Below, piece after piece: positions 1-6,851 of a stretch of 19,523 bases of DNA (position 1 is the stretch's first letter; the number at the start of each line of letters is the position of its first letter). Source of the stretch: DASSLY01 sp035689185. GTDB lineage: Bacteria; Actinomycetota; Actinomycetes; Actinomycetales; Dermatophilaceae. Made by a program: the position numbers and the translations under genes. The notes beneath the pieces were generated by a model. The model saw only the letters and a program-made list of their open reading frames with translations. It did not search any database and was not told the origin of the DNA. The DNA lies in assembly GCA_035689185.1 (NCBI GenBank), contig DASSLY010000058.1, positions 1-19,523 on the forward strand, in the 5' to 3' direction.

Positions 1-65
1 GTGATCGGTCGCCGTCGGCTATCCTTCGTGACCGTTGCGCACGCGCGGTATGCCGCGTCGCACCC

Positions 66-142
66 GGACGTGTAGCTCAGTTGGTTAGAGCGTTCGCTTC
101 ACACGCGAGAGGTCAGGGGTTCGAGTCCCTTCACGTCCACCA
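66..142 (+). tRNA. tRNA-Val, anticodon CAC, CCA encoded
   Basis: The full cloverleaf can be folded by eye. The acceptor stem GGACGTG (66-72) pairs with CACGTCC (132-138), followed by discriminator A139 and an encoded CCA (140-142). The D stem is GCTC/GAGC (75-78 and 88-91). The anticodon stem is TTCGC/GCGAG around the loop TTCACAC, giving CAC at 100-102, which reads GTG (Val). The T arm has the loop TTCGAGT (120-126). Only two G-T pairs occur, so it should be functional. The following 0.8 kb has no clear gene, but I see no integrase and no second copy of the tRNA 3' end in the window. Confidence 0.97.
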
Positions 143-959
143 CCGCAGTATCGGTCCTGGCCTGCGAAGGACGCGCAGTTGGGACTTGCGTAGACGGCTG
201 GTCGTGTCGGATACGTGTCAGATGGGTCGGCCTTGCGCCAGGAGACCGGAGCTGACCGGGGCAAGAGCACAGCCGACCCCAGCAGCCGCAGCGCCACCGT
301 GACGGTCACCAGTCGGTTTGCAGCGTCATCCCAGGCTGGACACTGCGGATCACGCAAGGCGCCAGCGCTCGCATCAAGCGGATCACCCCATGAACGCCGC
401 TGTGACCATGGCCCGGGTTCCGAACCCTCGCGTGACCTGGTGGCCGTCACGCCACGGCGCGGACGACGAGCCGGCGCGCCGAACGGGATCGGCCCGCGCC
501 AGGTTCTCCCGGCCGCTGTCATAGTCCAAAGCCTGGCGCGTCCTCGACCTCGCGCACGTGCACATGCCGATATCCCCGCCCTCCGCGGCGTCACCTTTTC
601 GCGGCGTCCGGACGCCGGTCTGAGGGCACAAGGTCAACTGGGTGGTCGAGCACGTCGCCGCGACCCAGCAGACGTGCACCACCTGGACTGTCGCAAACCG
701 GAACCCACCAGGGCCGGTACAGCACCATGTGGCACGTTTCCGATGGCCATCACAGTGGTCACCCCTGCGCCCGGCCGCCACGTCCGGCAGACGGCCTCGC
801 CGACGACACAGACCGCGCCGAGAACGGCCTGGTCGACGTCGAGGCCCGGGCCGATCTCGCCCCACCTGCGCCCAGTCGATGTAACGCCGGCGATCCGACC
901 GTGACGGAACCAGCGGAGGCCGTCGCAGCATCGCGCGGCCACGATCTTGAGGAGGCGTC
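143..959. other. Intergenic region without a convincing gene
   Basis: About 0.8 kb between the tRNA and the lactonase-like gene. Open frames exist on both strands but their translations are low-complexity, rich in Arg/Pro/Ala, and share no motif I recognise. The longest minus-strand frame runs through the antisense of the tRNA. The sequence looks less strictly GC3-biased than the operons further right, which fits non-coding or decayed DNA beside a tRNA. The only clear signal is the Shine-Dalgarno GGAGG just before the ATG at 960. Confidence 0.5.
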
Positions 960-2072
960 ATGGAGCCAGCAGTAGCCGCACGTGACCTGGTCTACGTCGC
1001 GACGAATGACCCGAGGCCCAACCGGAATGCCGTTCTTGCCTACCGCCGCGCCGAGGACGGGACTCTCAGCCAGCTGGGTGCCTATCTCACCGGCGGAACC
1101 GGCTTCGCCAATCCTGCTGGCATCGTCGGCCCCGAGGACTCGGACCAGAACGTGATCATCAACGAGGAACGAACAATGCTGTTCGCGGTCAACGGCGGCA
1201 GCGACAGCATCGCGGTGTTCGGCATCGCTGGAGATGGCAGTCTGAGCCTCGTTCCGGGTGCACCCTTCGCTTCGAGCGGCACGCAGCCGGTCAGCCTGGG
1301 CCTGCGCGGCACCCACCTGTACGTGGTGCACAAGGACCAGGACCCGACTCGGCGAGGCCCCACGACCGGCCCTGGGTACGCCGTCTTCGAAGTGGGCGAC
1401 GGCGGAGCACTGTCGGCCCGGCCGGAGATGACCATCTCGGCCGAAAGGGGCTCATCGCCGGCGCAGGCGCTGGTGTCGCCGGACGGACGGCTGCTGTTTG
1501 GCGCCGAACCCTTCGCGGGAACCCTGAGATCGTTCCGGATCGAACCGGGCCGGCTCGACCCCCAGCCGGCCACGCCGGTCGGCGCGGCACACCCGTCGCC
1601 GGTCGGCCTTGCCGTGCATCCGCGCGAAAGGATTCTCTACGTGGGCTTGCCGACTCGCGCCGAGGTTGCGGTCTACGAGTATGACGAGCAGGGTCGCCTC
1701 ACGTTGGTACGGACCGTGCCCAACTCGGGGCGCGCGGTCTGCTGGTTGATCACGAACCGCGACGGCTCCCGGATGTACACCGTGAGCAACGCCAGCAACA
1801 GTGTCTCCGTCTACGACACGAGCGACCCGCTGCACCCCCTGGAGGTGCAGAGCGTCACCCTGGGCGGCGTCGGCGGAGCCTTCCAGGAATCGCTTGACCC
1901 GGCGGGCCGCTTCCTTCATGTCGTCACGGTGAACGGAGCGGGGAACCGGCCCCAGGACAACGCGCTCCACGTCCTGGCCGTGAACCCGGATGATGGCCCG
2001 CTCGGCGCACCGCGGGCGACCCCGCTGCCGGTGCCTCCAGAGGCACACCCGGCCGGCGTCGCCTGCGCGTGA
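960..2072 (+). CDS. Lactonase-family beta-propeller protein (6-phosphogluconolactonase-like)
   Basis: A 370-residue protein. Its repeated pattern of a short hydrophobic strand (LYVV, RLLFGAEP, ILYVGLP, RMYTVSN, FLHVVTV) followed by a variable loop and a V(A/S)VY/F strand is typical of seven-bladed propellers of the Lactonase/YVTN type (Pfam Lactonase). It begins DLVYVATND, the usual first blade, and ends AHPAGVACA, the usual closing strand. No signal peptide or membrane segment is visible, so it is probably cytoplasmic. The ATG at 960 has a strong GGAGG about 6 nt upstream. Family members hydrolyse 6-phosphogluconolactone, but many paralogues have unknown substrates, and nothing nearby points to the pentose-phosphate pathway. 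Codon choice is somewhat looser than in the thrS or pimA regions, so transfer next to the tRNA is possible. Family call fairly sure; substrate unknown. Confidence 0.8.
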   Translation: MEPAVAARDLVYVATNDPRPNRNAVLAYRRAEDGTLSQLGAYLTGGTGFANPAGIVGPEDSDQNVIINEERTMLFAVNGGSDSIAVFGIAGDGSLSLVPGAPFASSGTQPVSLGLRGTHLYVVHKDQDPTRRGPTTGPGYAVFEVGDGGALSARPEMTISAERGSSPAQALVSPDGRLLFGAEPFAGTLRSFRIEPGRLDPQPATPVGAAHPSPVGLAVHPRERILYVGLPTRAEVAVYEYDEQGRLTLVRTVPNSGRAVCWLITNRDGSRMYTVSNASNSVSVYDTSDPLHPLEVQSVTLGGVGGAFQESLDPAGRFLHVVTVNGAGNRPQDNALHVLAVNPDDGPLGAPRATPLPVPPEAHPAGVACA

Positions 2073-2101
2073 GGCGCCGTCGCTCGTGAGGCGCCGTCGC
2101 T
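2068..2101. repeat. Perfect 17-bp tandem duplication across a stop codon
   Basis: The unit CGTGAGGCGCCGTCGCT occurs at 2068-2084 and again at 2085-2101 with no spacer. The first copy contains the TGA stop of the lactonase-like gene. The second copy supplies the left arm of the hairpin at 2092-2112. It looks like a recent slippage duplication. Confidence 0.85.
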
Positions 2102-2112
2102 CTACGACGGCG
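2092..2112. terminator. Hairpin between convergent genes, probable bidirectional terminator
   Basis: An 8-bp perfect stem, CGCCGTCG (2092-2099) with CGACGGCG (2105-2112), and a 5-nt loop. It sits exactly where the plus-strand lactonase-like gene and the minus-strand anti-sigma gene meet; the anti-sigma TAG stop lies in the loop. There is no T tract, which is common for actinobacterial terminators. Confidence 0.5.
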
Positions 2113-2371
2113 ACGGCCCGCGCAGGTCGCGGAAGGCCTCCAGCAGCTGGGCCTGCGCGGCCTCGCTGAGTGAGGTGACCGGGACGTGGCCCAACGCGCG
2201 GATGGTCGCGCGCATCTGGTCGAGATACTGCGCGCAGCCAGCACACAGCCTGAGGTGGGCCTCCACCTCGGCGGTCAGGTCCGGCTCCAACTCACCTTCG
2301 AGATAGTCGGTGACAAGCTCGACCACCTCCTGGCAGCTCACCGTGAGTCCAGGGGCGGATCCCTCGTTCAC
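2102..2371 (-). CDS. Zinc-binding anti-sigma factor (ZAS, zf-HC2 type)
   Basis: An 89-residue protein whose GTG start overlaps the sigma-factor stop as GTGA, so the two genes are translationally coupled. The zinc signature is present: Cys13, then H39-x3-C43-x2-C46 in the string HLRLCAGC. This matches the HxxxCxxC core of ZAS proteins such as RsrA, in which the motif clamps the cognate sigma factor and in some members senses redox state. There is no transmembrane segment, so it is a soluble anti-sigma factor. A second possible GTG lies 10 codons in, but it lacks the coupling and a good ribosome site. Whether this one responds to thiol stress cannot be read from the sequence. Confidence 0.85.
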   Translation of the reverse strand: MNEGSAPGLTVSCQEVVELVTDYLEGELEPDLTAEVEAHLRLCAGCAQYLDQMRATIRALGHVPVTSLSEAAQAQLLEAFRDLRGPSPS

Positions 2372-3072
2372 GGACCGGCCCCCGACCCGGACGGCAGGTA
2401 GAAGACTTCGAGCCGACGGCGCAACTGGGAGCGGGCCCGGTGCAGCAGCACCCGCTGGTTGCCGGGGCTGAGGCCAAGGAGCGAGCAGACCTCGTCGGCG
2501 GACAGGCCGTGCACGTCCCTGAGGCTGACGACGGCCCGTTGACGCTCGGGCAGCTCCGCGATGCCGGCGGACAGCTCGCTGCGGATCTCCTCGGCGACGG
2601 CTCGGTCCTCCGGTGATGGCTCCCACCGTCGTGGGCCTGCGAGTGGCGCCCAATGCCCCGGCCATTCGTCGTCGGGCCCACGGAAGCGCCGTTCATCCAC
2701 GGCGGGCCCCGTGTCCTCCGAGGGGCTCAAGGACGACCATGGCACGGCACGTGCCTCCCGCGCGCCGCGGGTCCGGGCCAGGTTCTTGAGGATTGCGAAC
2801 ACCCACGTGCGAAGCGTTGACCGACCCTCGAACCGGTCTAGTCCGCGGATCACCGCCAACCAGGTGTCCTGGACGACCTCCTGCGCGGAGGCGTCCGTCG
2901 ACACGTGGCCGCGCGCGACCCGGAGCATCACCGCGGACCAACCCGAGACGATCTCGGCGAACGCCTTCTCATCCCCGGCCTGCAGCCGGGCCACCAAGGT
3001 CGCGTCCCGCTGCCAGTCAGCCGCGGCGCCAGAGTCAGGGGAAGAGCCGACCTCGGTGTCATTGCTCGACAT
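2368..3072 (-). CDS. ECF-family RNA polymerase sigma factor
   Basis: A 234-residue group IV sigma factor. Region 2 runs from about residue 28 (LVARLQAGDEKAFAEIV) through the -10 recognition helix (AQEVVQDTWLAVIRGLDRFEG and STLRTWVFAIL, about residues 63-94). A long acidic/proline-rich linker follows (about 100-150). Region 4 is at about 170-225 (LPERQRAVVSLRDVHGLS, then the helix-turn-helix EVCSLLGLSPGNQRVLLHRAR). The ATG at 3072 has GGGAGGGG a few bases upstream. A downstream ZAS anti-sigma gene overlaps it, the classic regulated pair. A TAnnnT box (TACTGT, minus strand, 3104-3109) lies about 32 nt before the start and could be its -10. Target genes are unknown. Confidence 0.92.
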   Translation of the reverse strand: MSSNDTEVGSSPDSGAAADWQRDATLVARLQAGDEKAFAEIVSGWSAVMLRVARGHVSTDASAQEVVQDTWLAVIRGLDRFEGRSTLRTWVFAILKNLARTRGAREARAVPWSSLSPSEDTGPAVDERRFRGPDDEWPGHWAPLAGPRRWEPSPEDRAVAEEIRSELSAGIAELPERQRAVVSLRDVHGLSADEVCSLLGLSPGNQRVLLHRARSQLRRRLEVFYLPSGSGAGP

Positions 3073-3092
3073 ACAGGCCCCTCCCTCAGCGG

Positions 3093-3108
3093 CGCTACCC
3101 GCGACAGT
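3093..3108 (-). promoter_or_regulatory. Candidate promoter element shared with the GH15 gene
   Basis: On the minus strand this reads ACTGTCGCGGGTAGCG and begins 36 nt before the sigma-factor ATG. A very similar string, ACTGTAGCGGTAGGCG (5015-5030), begins 38 nt before the GH15 ATG. It includes TACTGT, a plausible -10. The same bases can form a small hairpin (CGCTAC/GTAGCG, 3093-3112), so this may instead end transcription from the GH15 gene. Confidence 0.3.
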
Positions 3109-3168
3109 AGCGGCGAGCCCGCTCGGGGGGCGACCGCTCCGGGGCCACGACAGAGCGCGGAAACCACG

Positions 3169-4992
3169 TCAGGACCGCGCCCGCTGTTCGGCCTGGGAGA
3201 TCGCCCAGGCGGCGTTGACGAGGCCGATGTGGCTGAATGCCTGCGGGAAGTTGCCGAGCAGTTCACCGGTCTCGGGGTCCACCTCCTCGGCCAGCAGGCC
3301 GAGATCGTTGGCGAACACAGCCGCGCGCTCGAAGACGGCGCGGGCCCGATCGACCTGGTTCGCGCGGGCGAGTGCCTCAGCCAGCCAGAAGGTGCACAAG
3401 AGGAATGTGCCTTCCCCGCCGACAAGTCCATCGACCCCCTCGTCGGTGCGATAGCGGTAGACCAGTCCGCGGTCGTCGGTGAGCCGGCTCTCGATCGCCT
3501 CGATGGTCGCCAGCATGCGAGGATCGTCGGCCGGCAAGAACCCGACGATCGCCATCATCAGATTGGAGGCGTCCAGCGCGGTGCTTCCGGTGTACTGGGT
3601 GAAGGCTCCCGCTTCCTCGCTCCAACCGTCGTGGATGACCGCTTCCCAGATCTGGTCACGCTGGTGCTTCCAGCGTTCGACCCGATCCGATGCGTGGAGC
3701 AGGTCGGCGAGCGCGATGGCGCGGTCGAGTGCGACCCAGCACATGACCTTGGAGTAGACGAAGTGTTGCGGCTCGCCGCGCACCTCCCAGATGCCCTGGT
3801 CCTTCTCGCCCCAATGGGTTGCGGCTGTTTCGGCGCACGCGAGGAGGAAGTGGCGGGTGGCGTCGTCGACGACGTCGAGCTGGTCGGCGAGCTGGGCGGC
3901 CGCCCCGAGCACCTCGCCGTAGACGTCGATCTGCCGCTGGTTCCAAGCGCCGTTGCCGACCCGGACCGGCCGGCTGTCCCGCCAGCCGGGCAGGTGCCCG
4001 AGCTCCCTCTCGCTCAGGTCGTGCTCACCGCCCACGCCGAACATGATCTGAAGGCCGGTGCCGACTGAGGACGCGGCGGCGGTGGTCAGGAAGGCGAAGA
4101 ATTCGGCAGCCTCGTCCGGGCAGGCCGCGACCCACAGGGCCTGCATGGTGAAGCTGGCGTCGCGCACCCACGAGTAGCGGTAGTCCCAGTTTCGCTCCCC
4201 GCCGACGCTTTCCGGCAGGGACGTGGTCGCGGCGGCGACGATGGCGCCGCTCGGCTGGAACGACAGCCCCTGCAGGACCCGGCCGCTGGTGTGCACCAGG
4301 TCCCGCCAAGGCCCCTCGTAGGCTTGGTGCAGATCCGACCACGACTGCCACGCAGCGACCGTGTCGTCGACAACCGCGGACAGTTCGGCCTGCGACCAGA
4401 CCCGGGCGGGGGTCTCCTGCAGGGTTGACCGGTGCAAGGCGAGATGCAGGGTCTGCCCCGCGTCCAGGACCGCCCGCCCGCGTGCGGTTCCGCCTTTCAA
4501 CGCCAGGTCGACAGGCGTGGTCAGCACCAGCCATTCCGAGCCGCCGCGCGCCGTCACCCCACCGTTGACGTGGTCGAGCAGCGGGCTGACCAGGCCGTAC
4601 TCGGGGCGAGGCACGTAGGCGATGTCCACCTCGACCTGCCCGGAAACGCCGGTCAGGCGGCGTACCAGCAGGTGCGGGACGGCAACACCGAGGCGGTGCC
4701 CGCCGTTGTCTGGCCCCAACGCGAGCAGGTCGGTGATCGTCAGCACTCCGTGGGCGGTGGTGAACGTGGTCTCCAGGACCAGGCTGCGGTCGAGGTAGCG
4801 GCGCGTGGCGGTCGTCGCCCCAGTCGGCACGATCTGCCAGTGGCCGGCGTCGGCTCCCAGGAGCCGACCGAAGACCGACGGTGAGTCGAAGCGCGGGAAG
4901 CTGAGCCACTCGACCGAGCCGGCGCGGTCGACCAGCGCGCTGGAGTGCCGGTCGGAGAGGAGAGCGTGGTCGGCGATCGCAGTGCTGGACAT
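3169..4992 (-). CDS. Glycoside hydrolase family 15 protein (trehalase/glucoamylase type)
   Basis: A 607-residue protein of normal length for bacterial GH15. The N-terminal beta domain starts IADHALLSDRHSSALVDRAGSVEWLSFPRFDS (shown in part here), typical of the trehalase-like subgroup. The (alpha/alpha)6 domain carries the family signatures RNWDYRYSWVRDASF (about residues 264-278), GAWNQRQIDVYGEVL (about 345), GIWEVRGEPQHFVYSKVMCW (about 400, with the likely catalytic acid Glu) and GGEGTFLLCTFWLAEAL (about 522, with the likely base Glu). There is no signal peptide, so it acts inside the cell. Mycobacterial relatives hydrolyse trehalose, others maltooligosaccharides or glucans; the substrate here is undecided. 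The ATG at 4992 has AAGGAG 7 nt upstream. It lies 96 bp before the sigma-factor gene on the same strand. Confidence 0.92.
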   Translation of the reverse strand: MSSTAIADHALLSDRHSSALVDRAGSVEWLSFPRFDSPSVFGRLLGADAGHWQIVPTGATTATRRYLDRSLVLETTFTTAHGVLTITDLLALGPDNGGHRLGVAVPHLLVRRLTGVSGQVEVDIAYVPRPEYGLVSPLLDHVNGGVTARGGSEWLVLTTPVDLALKGGTARGRAVLDAGQTLHLALHRSTLQETPARVWSQAELSAVVDDTVAAWQSWSDLHQAYEGPWRDLVHTSGRVLQGLSFQPSGAIVAAATTSLPESVGGERNWDYRYSWVRDASFTMQALWVAACPDEAAEFFAFLTTAAASSVGTGLQIMFGVGGEHDLSERELGHLPGWRDSRPVRVGNGAWNQRQIDVYGEVLGAAAQLADQLDVVDDATRHFLLACAETAATHWGEKDQGIWEVRGEPQHFVYSKVMCWVALDRAIALADLLHASDRVERWKHQRDQIWEAVIHDGWSEEAGAFTQYTGSTALDASNLMMAIVGFLPADDPRMLATIEAIESRLTDDRGLVYRYRTDEGVDGLVGGEGTFLLCTFWLAEALARANQVDRARAVFERAAVFANDLGLLAEEVDPETGELLGNFPQAFSHIGLVNAAWAISQAEQRARS

Positions 4993-5014
4993 GGAAAACT
5001 CCTTCGGGTGGGCC

Positions 5015-5030
5015 CGCCTACCGCTACAGT
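5015..5030 (-). promoter_or_regulatory. Candidate promoter element upstream of the GH15 gene
   Basis: Minus-strand ACTGTAGCGGTAGGCG beginning 38 nt before the GH15 start codon. It matches the element at 3093-3108 upstream of the ECF sigma gene apart from one substitution and small shifts. It might mark a common regulator, possibly the ECF sigma factor itself, but no classical -35 is evident. Confidence 0.25.
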
Positions 5031-5279
5031 CCGCCGGCCGGGCGAGGCGTTACTCCCGGGCTCGTCGCCGAAGCCGGCTCCTGGGTCCAGACGGCATGGT
5101 GTCCCGGTCGGAGGGCGGGCGGAGGAGACGGACCAGCCGGAACGGCTGACACACCGCACCTCGGCCGGACCCTACTCGCGGGCCGTCGTCGCGGCCCGCG
5201 GGGGTTATGCCGAGCACGCGATCGCGCTCCGGGAGACCCTCAACGTCGCGCTGGCCGCGCGGGGCAGACCGGCGCACTG

Positions 5280-5554
5280 CTACGTAGGCGCCGCCACGCA
5301 TGTGTTCGCTCGAACCCGTGCGCTTCCGACAACGAAGCGATGTCCATCGACAATCGGCTGCGCCGGGCCCGCGCTGCGCGCACAACCGCACGGCGGAGGT
5401 GGTGGTGCCGTCGCTGTCTTCGCGTCCTCGGGGTCGGCCAGCCGGTAGCAGGCGAACTGGGCGAGCCGGCCCACACGTACCCGCCGGCGACCCAGCCCGG
5501 CCCGGCCCCGAAACCGAGCGACAGTGCTTCGAACTCGCTGGACTCCACCTCCAC
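5280..5554 (-). pseudogene. Possible frameshifted gene remnant, unknown family
   Basis: Starting at GTG 5554 the minus strand reads VEVESSEFEALSLGFGAGPG and continues WVAGGYVWAG with strongly GC3-biased codons. The frame then turns into low-quality Arg/His-rich sequence. The neighbouring frame picks up at about 5465 with GRLAQFACYRLADPEDAKTA, also GC3-biased, and runs to a stop at 5280. Joining the two at the YVWAG/GRLAQ point gives a coherent protein of about 90 residues. This suggests one indel. I do not recognise the family, and the C-terminal half is Pro/Cys-rich and may itself be decayed. A chance pair of open frames cannot be excluded in DNA of this composition. Confidence 0.27.
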
Positions 5555-5589
5555 GGCGCTCGCCCGGCCGGTGCTGCGATGCTGACGCA

Positions 5590-6270
5590 GTGCACTCTCA
5601 CGACCACGACCCCCCGGCGATGGACCGGGCGTTCTGGGACGCTCGCTACCTGGAGTCGCACCGGATCTGGAGCGGCAACCCCAACCCCCAGCTGGTCGAC
5701 GAGGTCGCCGGCCTGCCGCCGGGGTCGGCCCTGGACGTGGGCTGCGGGGAGGGGGCGGACACCCTCTGGCTGGCCCAGCGCGGCTGGCGGGTCACCGCGG
5801 TGGACATCTCCGGCGTCGCGCTGGAGCGGGCCCGGGAGCACGTCGAGGCCGCCGGAGCCGGCCACCGGGTGACCTGGGTGCAGGCGGACCTGACCGAAGG
5901 GGCGGAGGTGGGCGGTCCGTTCGACCTGGTCTCGGCCCAGTTCCTGCAGCTGCCGGCCGCCCAGCAGCCGCTCCTGCACCGACGGCTGGCCGAGCTGGTC
6001 GGTCCGGGCGGCACCTTGCTGGTGGTGGCGCACCACCCGTCGGACCTGGACCTGCCGCAGGTGCGCCGCCCGCCGAGGCGGGACCTCTTCTTCACCGCCG
6101 AGGACGTGGTGGCGGTGCTGGACCGGGCGAGCTGGGTGGTGGAGGTGGCGCAGGCCCGGCCGCGACCGTCCACCTCGGCCGAGGGCGAGGTCGTCACCGT
6201 GCGCGACACCGTCGTGCGGGCCAGGCGCGCCGGGGGCGACGGGCAGCGGCCGGTCGCTCAGCTCGGTTAG
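5590..6270 (+). CDS. Class I SAM-dependent methyltransferase
   Basis: With the GTG at 5590 this is a 226-residue protein starting VHSHDHDPPAMDRAFWDARY. The short His/Asp-rich leader followed by FWDxRY...IWSGNPNPQLV is typical of this actinobacterial methyltransferase group. SAM-binding motif I is ALDVGCGEGAD (residues 47-57), motif II is VTAVDIS, and a VTWVQADL strand gives motif III. A C-terminal FFTAEDVVAVLD region is also usual. The substrate is not known; TehB-like annotation is common but unproven. ATG at 5620 is an alternative start that would drop the leader; neither start has a strong ribosome site. It lies upstream of the MOSC gene and thrS on the same strand, separated by about 95 bp. 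Confidence 0.83.
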   Translation: MHSHDHDPPAMDRAFWDARYLESHRIWSGNPNPQLVDEVAGLPPGSALDVGCGEGADTLWLAQRGWRVTAVDISGVALERAREHVEAAGAGHRVTWVQADLTEGAEVGGPFDLVSAQFLQLPAAQQPLLHRRLAELVGPGGTLLVVAHHPSDLDLPQVRRPPRRDLFFTAEDVVAVLDRASWVVEVAQARPRPSTSAEGEVVTVRDTVVRARRAGGDGQRPVAQLG

Positions 6271-6365
6271 CCAGGCGCGGGAGAGCGTTCGCCCACCCCG
6301 CCCCGGCGTCGTCGCCGAACGGGCCCGTCCTGCCCACCCCGCCGCCCCGTGAGAGGCTGCCCGGC

Positions 6366-6761
6366 ATGGACCAGGTCGTCGGCGTGGTGCGCGAGATCCG
6401 GATCCACCCGGTGAAGGGCCAGCCCGGGGTCGAGCTGACCGAGTCCGACGTGGTCGCGACCGGCCTCGCGGGGGACCGGCCGAAGCGGTCGCCGGTCCTG
6501 CTGGTCGCCGAGGCCGACGCCGACGCGCGGGCCAACCTGGTGCTCTCCTGCGCACCGGCGGACCTGACCGCGGCGGTCCAGCGGTCGCTGCGAGTCGGGA
6601 CCGCTGCGCTGCGCGTCACCGGCCCCGCCACCCCCTGCCCCGGCGTCTACGCCGAGGTGACCGACCAGGGGCGGGTCCGGGTGGGCGACCCGGTCGCGCT
6701 GCTGACGCCGCCACCGGGAGGCAGCGAAACTGCCGCGACCGGCGCCGTCCCCGGTCGCTAG
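6366..6761 (+). CDS. Small MOSC-domain protein
   Basis: A 131-residue protein resembling short stand-alone MOSC (molybdenum cofactor sulfurase C-terminal) domains. It has an N-terminal strand VVREIRIHPVKGQPG, the core VVATGLAGDRPKRSPVLLVA, and a C-terminal CPGVYAEVTDQGRVRVGDPV carrying a conserved Cys (in TPCPGVYA). MOSC domains bind sulfur or the molybdenum cofactor, and the Cys is the likely sulfur-carrying residue. It is shorter than YiiM-type MOSC proteins, and its biochemical role is untested as far as I know. The ATG at 6366 has GAGAGG about 9 nt upstream. It precedes thrS by 90 bp and may share transcription with it. Confidence 0.75.
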   Translation: MDQVVGVVREIRIHPVKGQPGVELTESDVVATGLAGDRPKRSPVLLVAEADADARANLVLSCAPADLTAAVQRSLRVGTAALRVTGPATPCPGVYAEVTDQGRVRVGDPVALLTPPPGGSETAATGAVPGR

Positions 6762-6851
6762 CCTGGTCCGGCCGCCGGCCCGGCGGCATACCCAGCGGTT
6801 CGACTGCCACCAGGCACCCGGACCACCCGGCATACGCAAGGAGAACCCACC

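Larger units (their letters stand above)
4993..5589. other. Divergent intergenic region between GH15 and methyltransferase genes
   Basis: About 0.6 kb. The left end holds the GH15 leader. The right part (5280-5554, minus strand) may contain a frameshifted gene remnant, annotated separately. The middle (about 5090-5280) has a plus-strand stretch that reads GGYAEHAIALRETLNVALAA, which looks protein-like but has no start, no partner domain and no family I can name. I see no RNA gene or mobile element. Confidence 0.4.

Noticed and set aside
66..142. Prophage or integrative element attachment site in the tRNA
   Set aside because: The tRNA is complete but its 3' end is not repeated elsewhere in the window and there is no integrase or excisionase gene.
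85..594. Minus-strand 169-aa frame ending EGTRTPDLSRVKRTL
   Set aside because: Its C-terminus is simply the antisense of the tRNA-Val gene, a well-known source of spurious annotated peptides; the rest has no recognisable domain.
215..961. Overlapping frames of 190-230 aa on both strands after the tRNA
   Set aside because: No domain, no ribosome site, low-complexity translations in every frame; judged non-coding.
6762..6851. T-box or other riboswitch in front of thrS
   Set aside because: The gap is only 90 bp and holds no specifier loop or T-box sequence.
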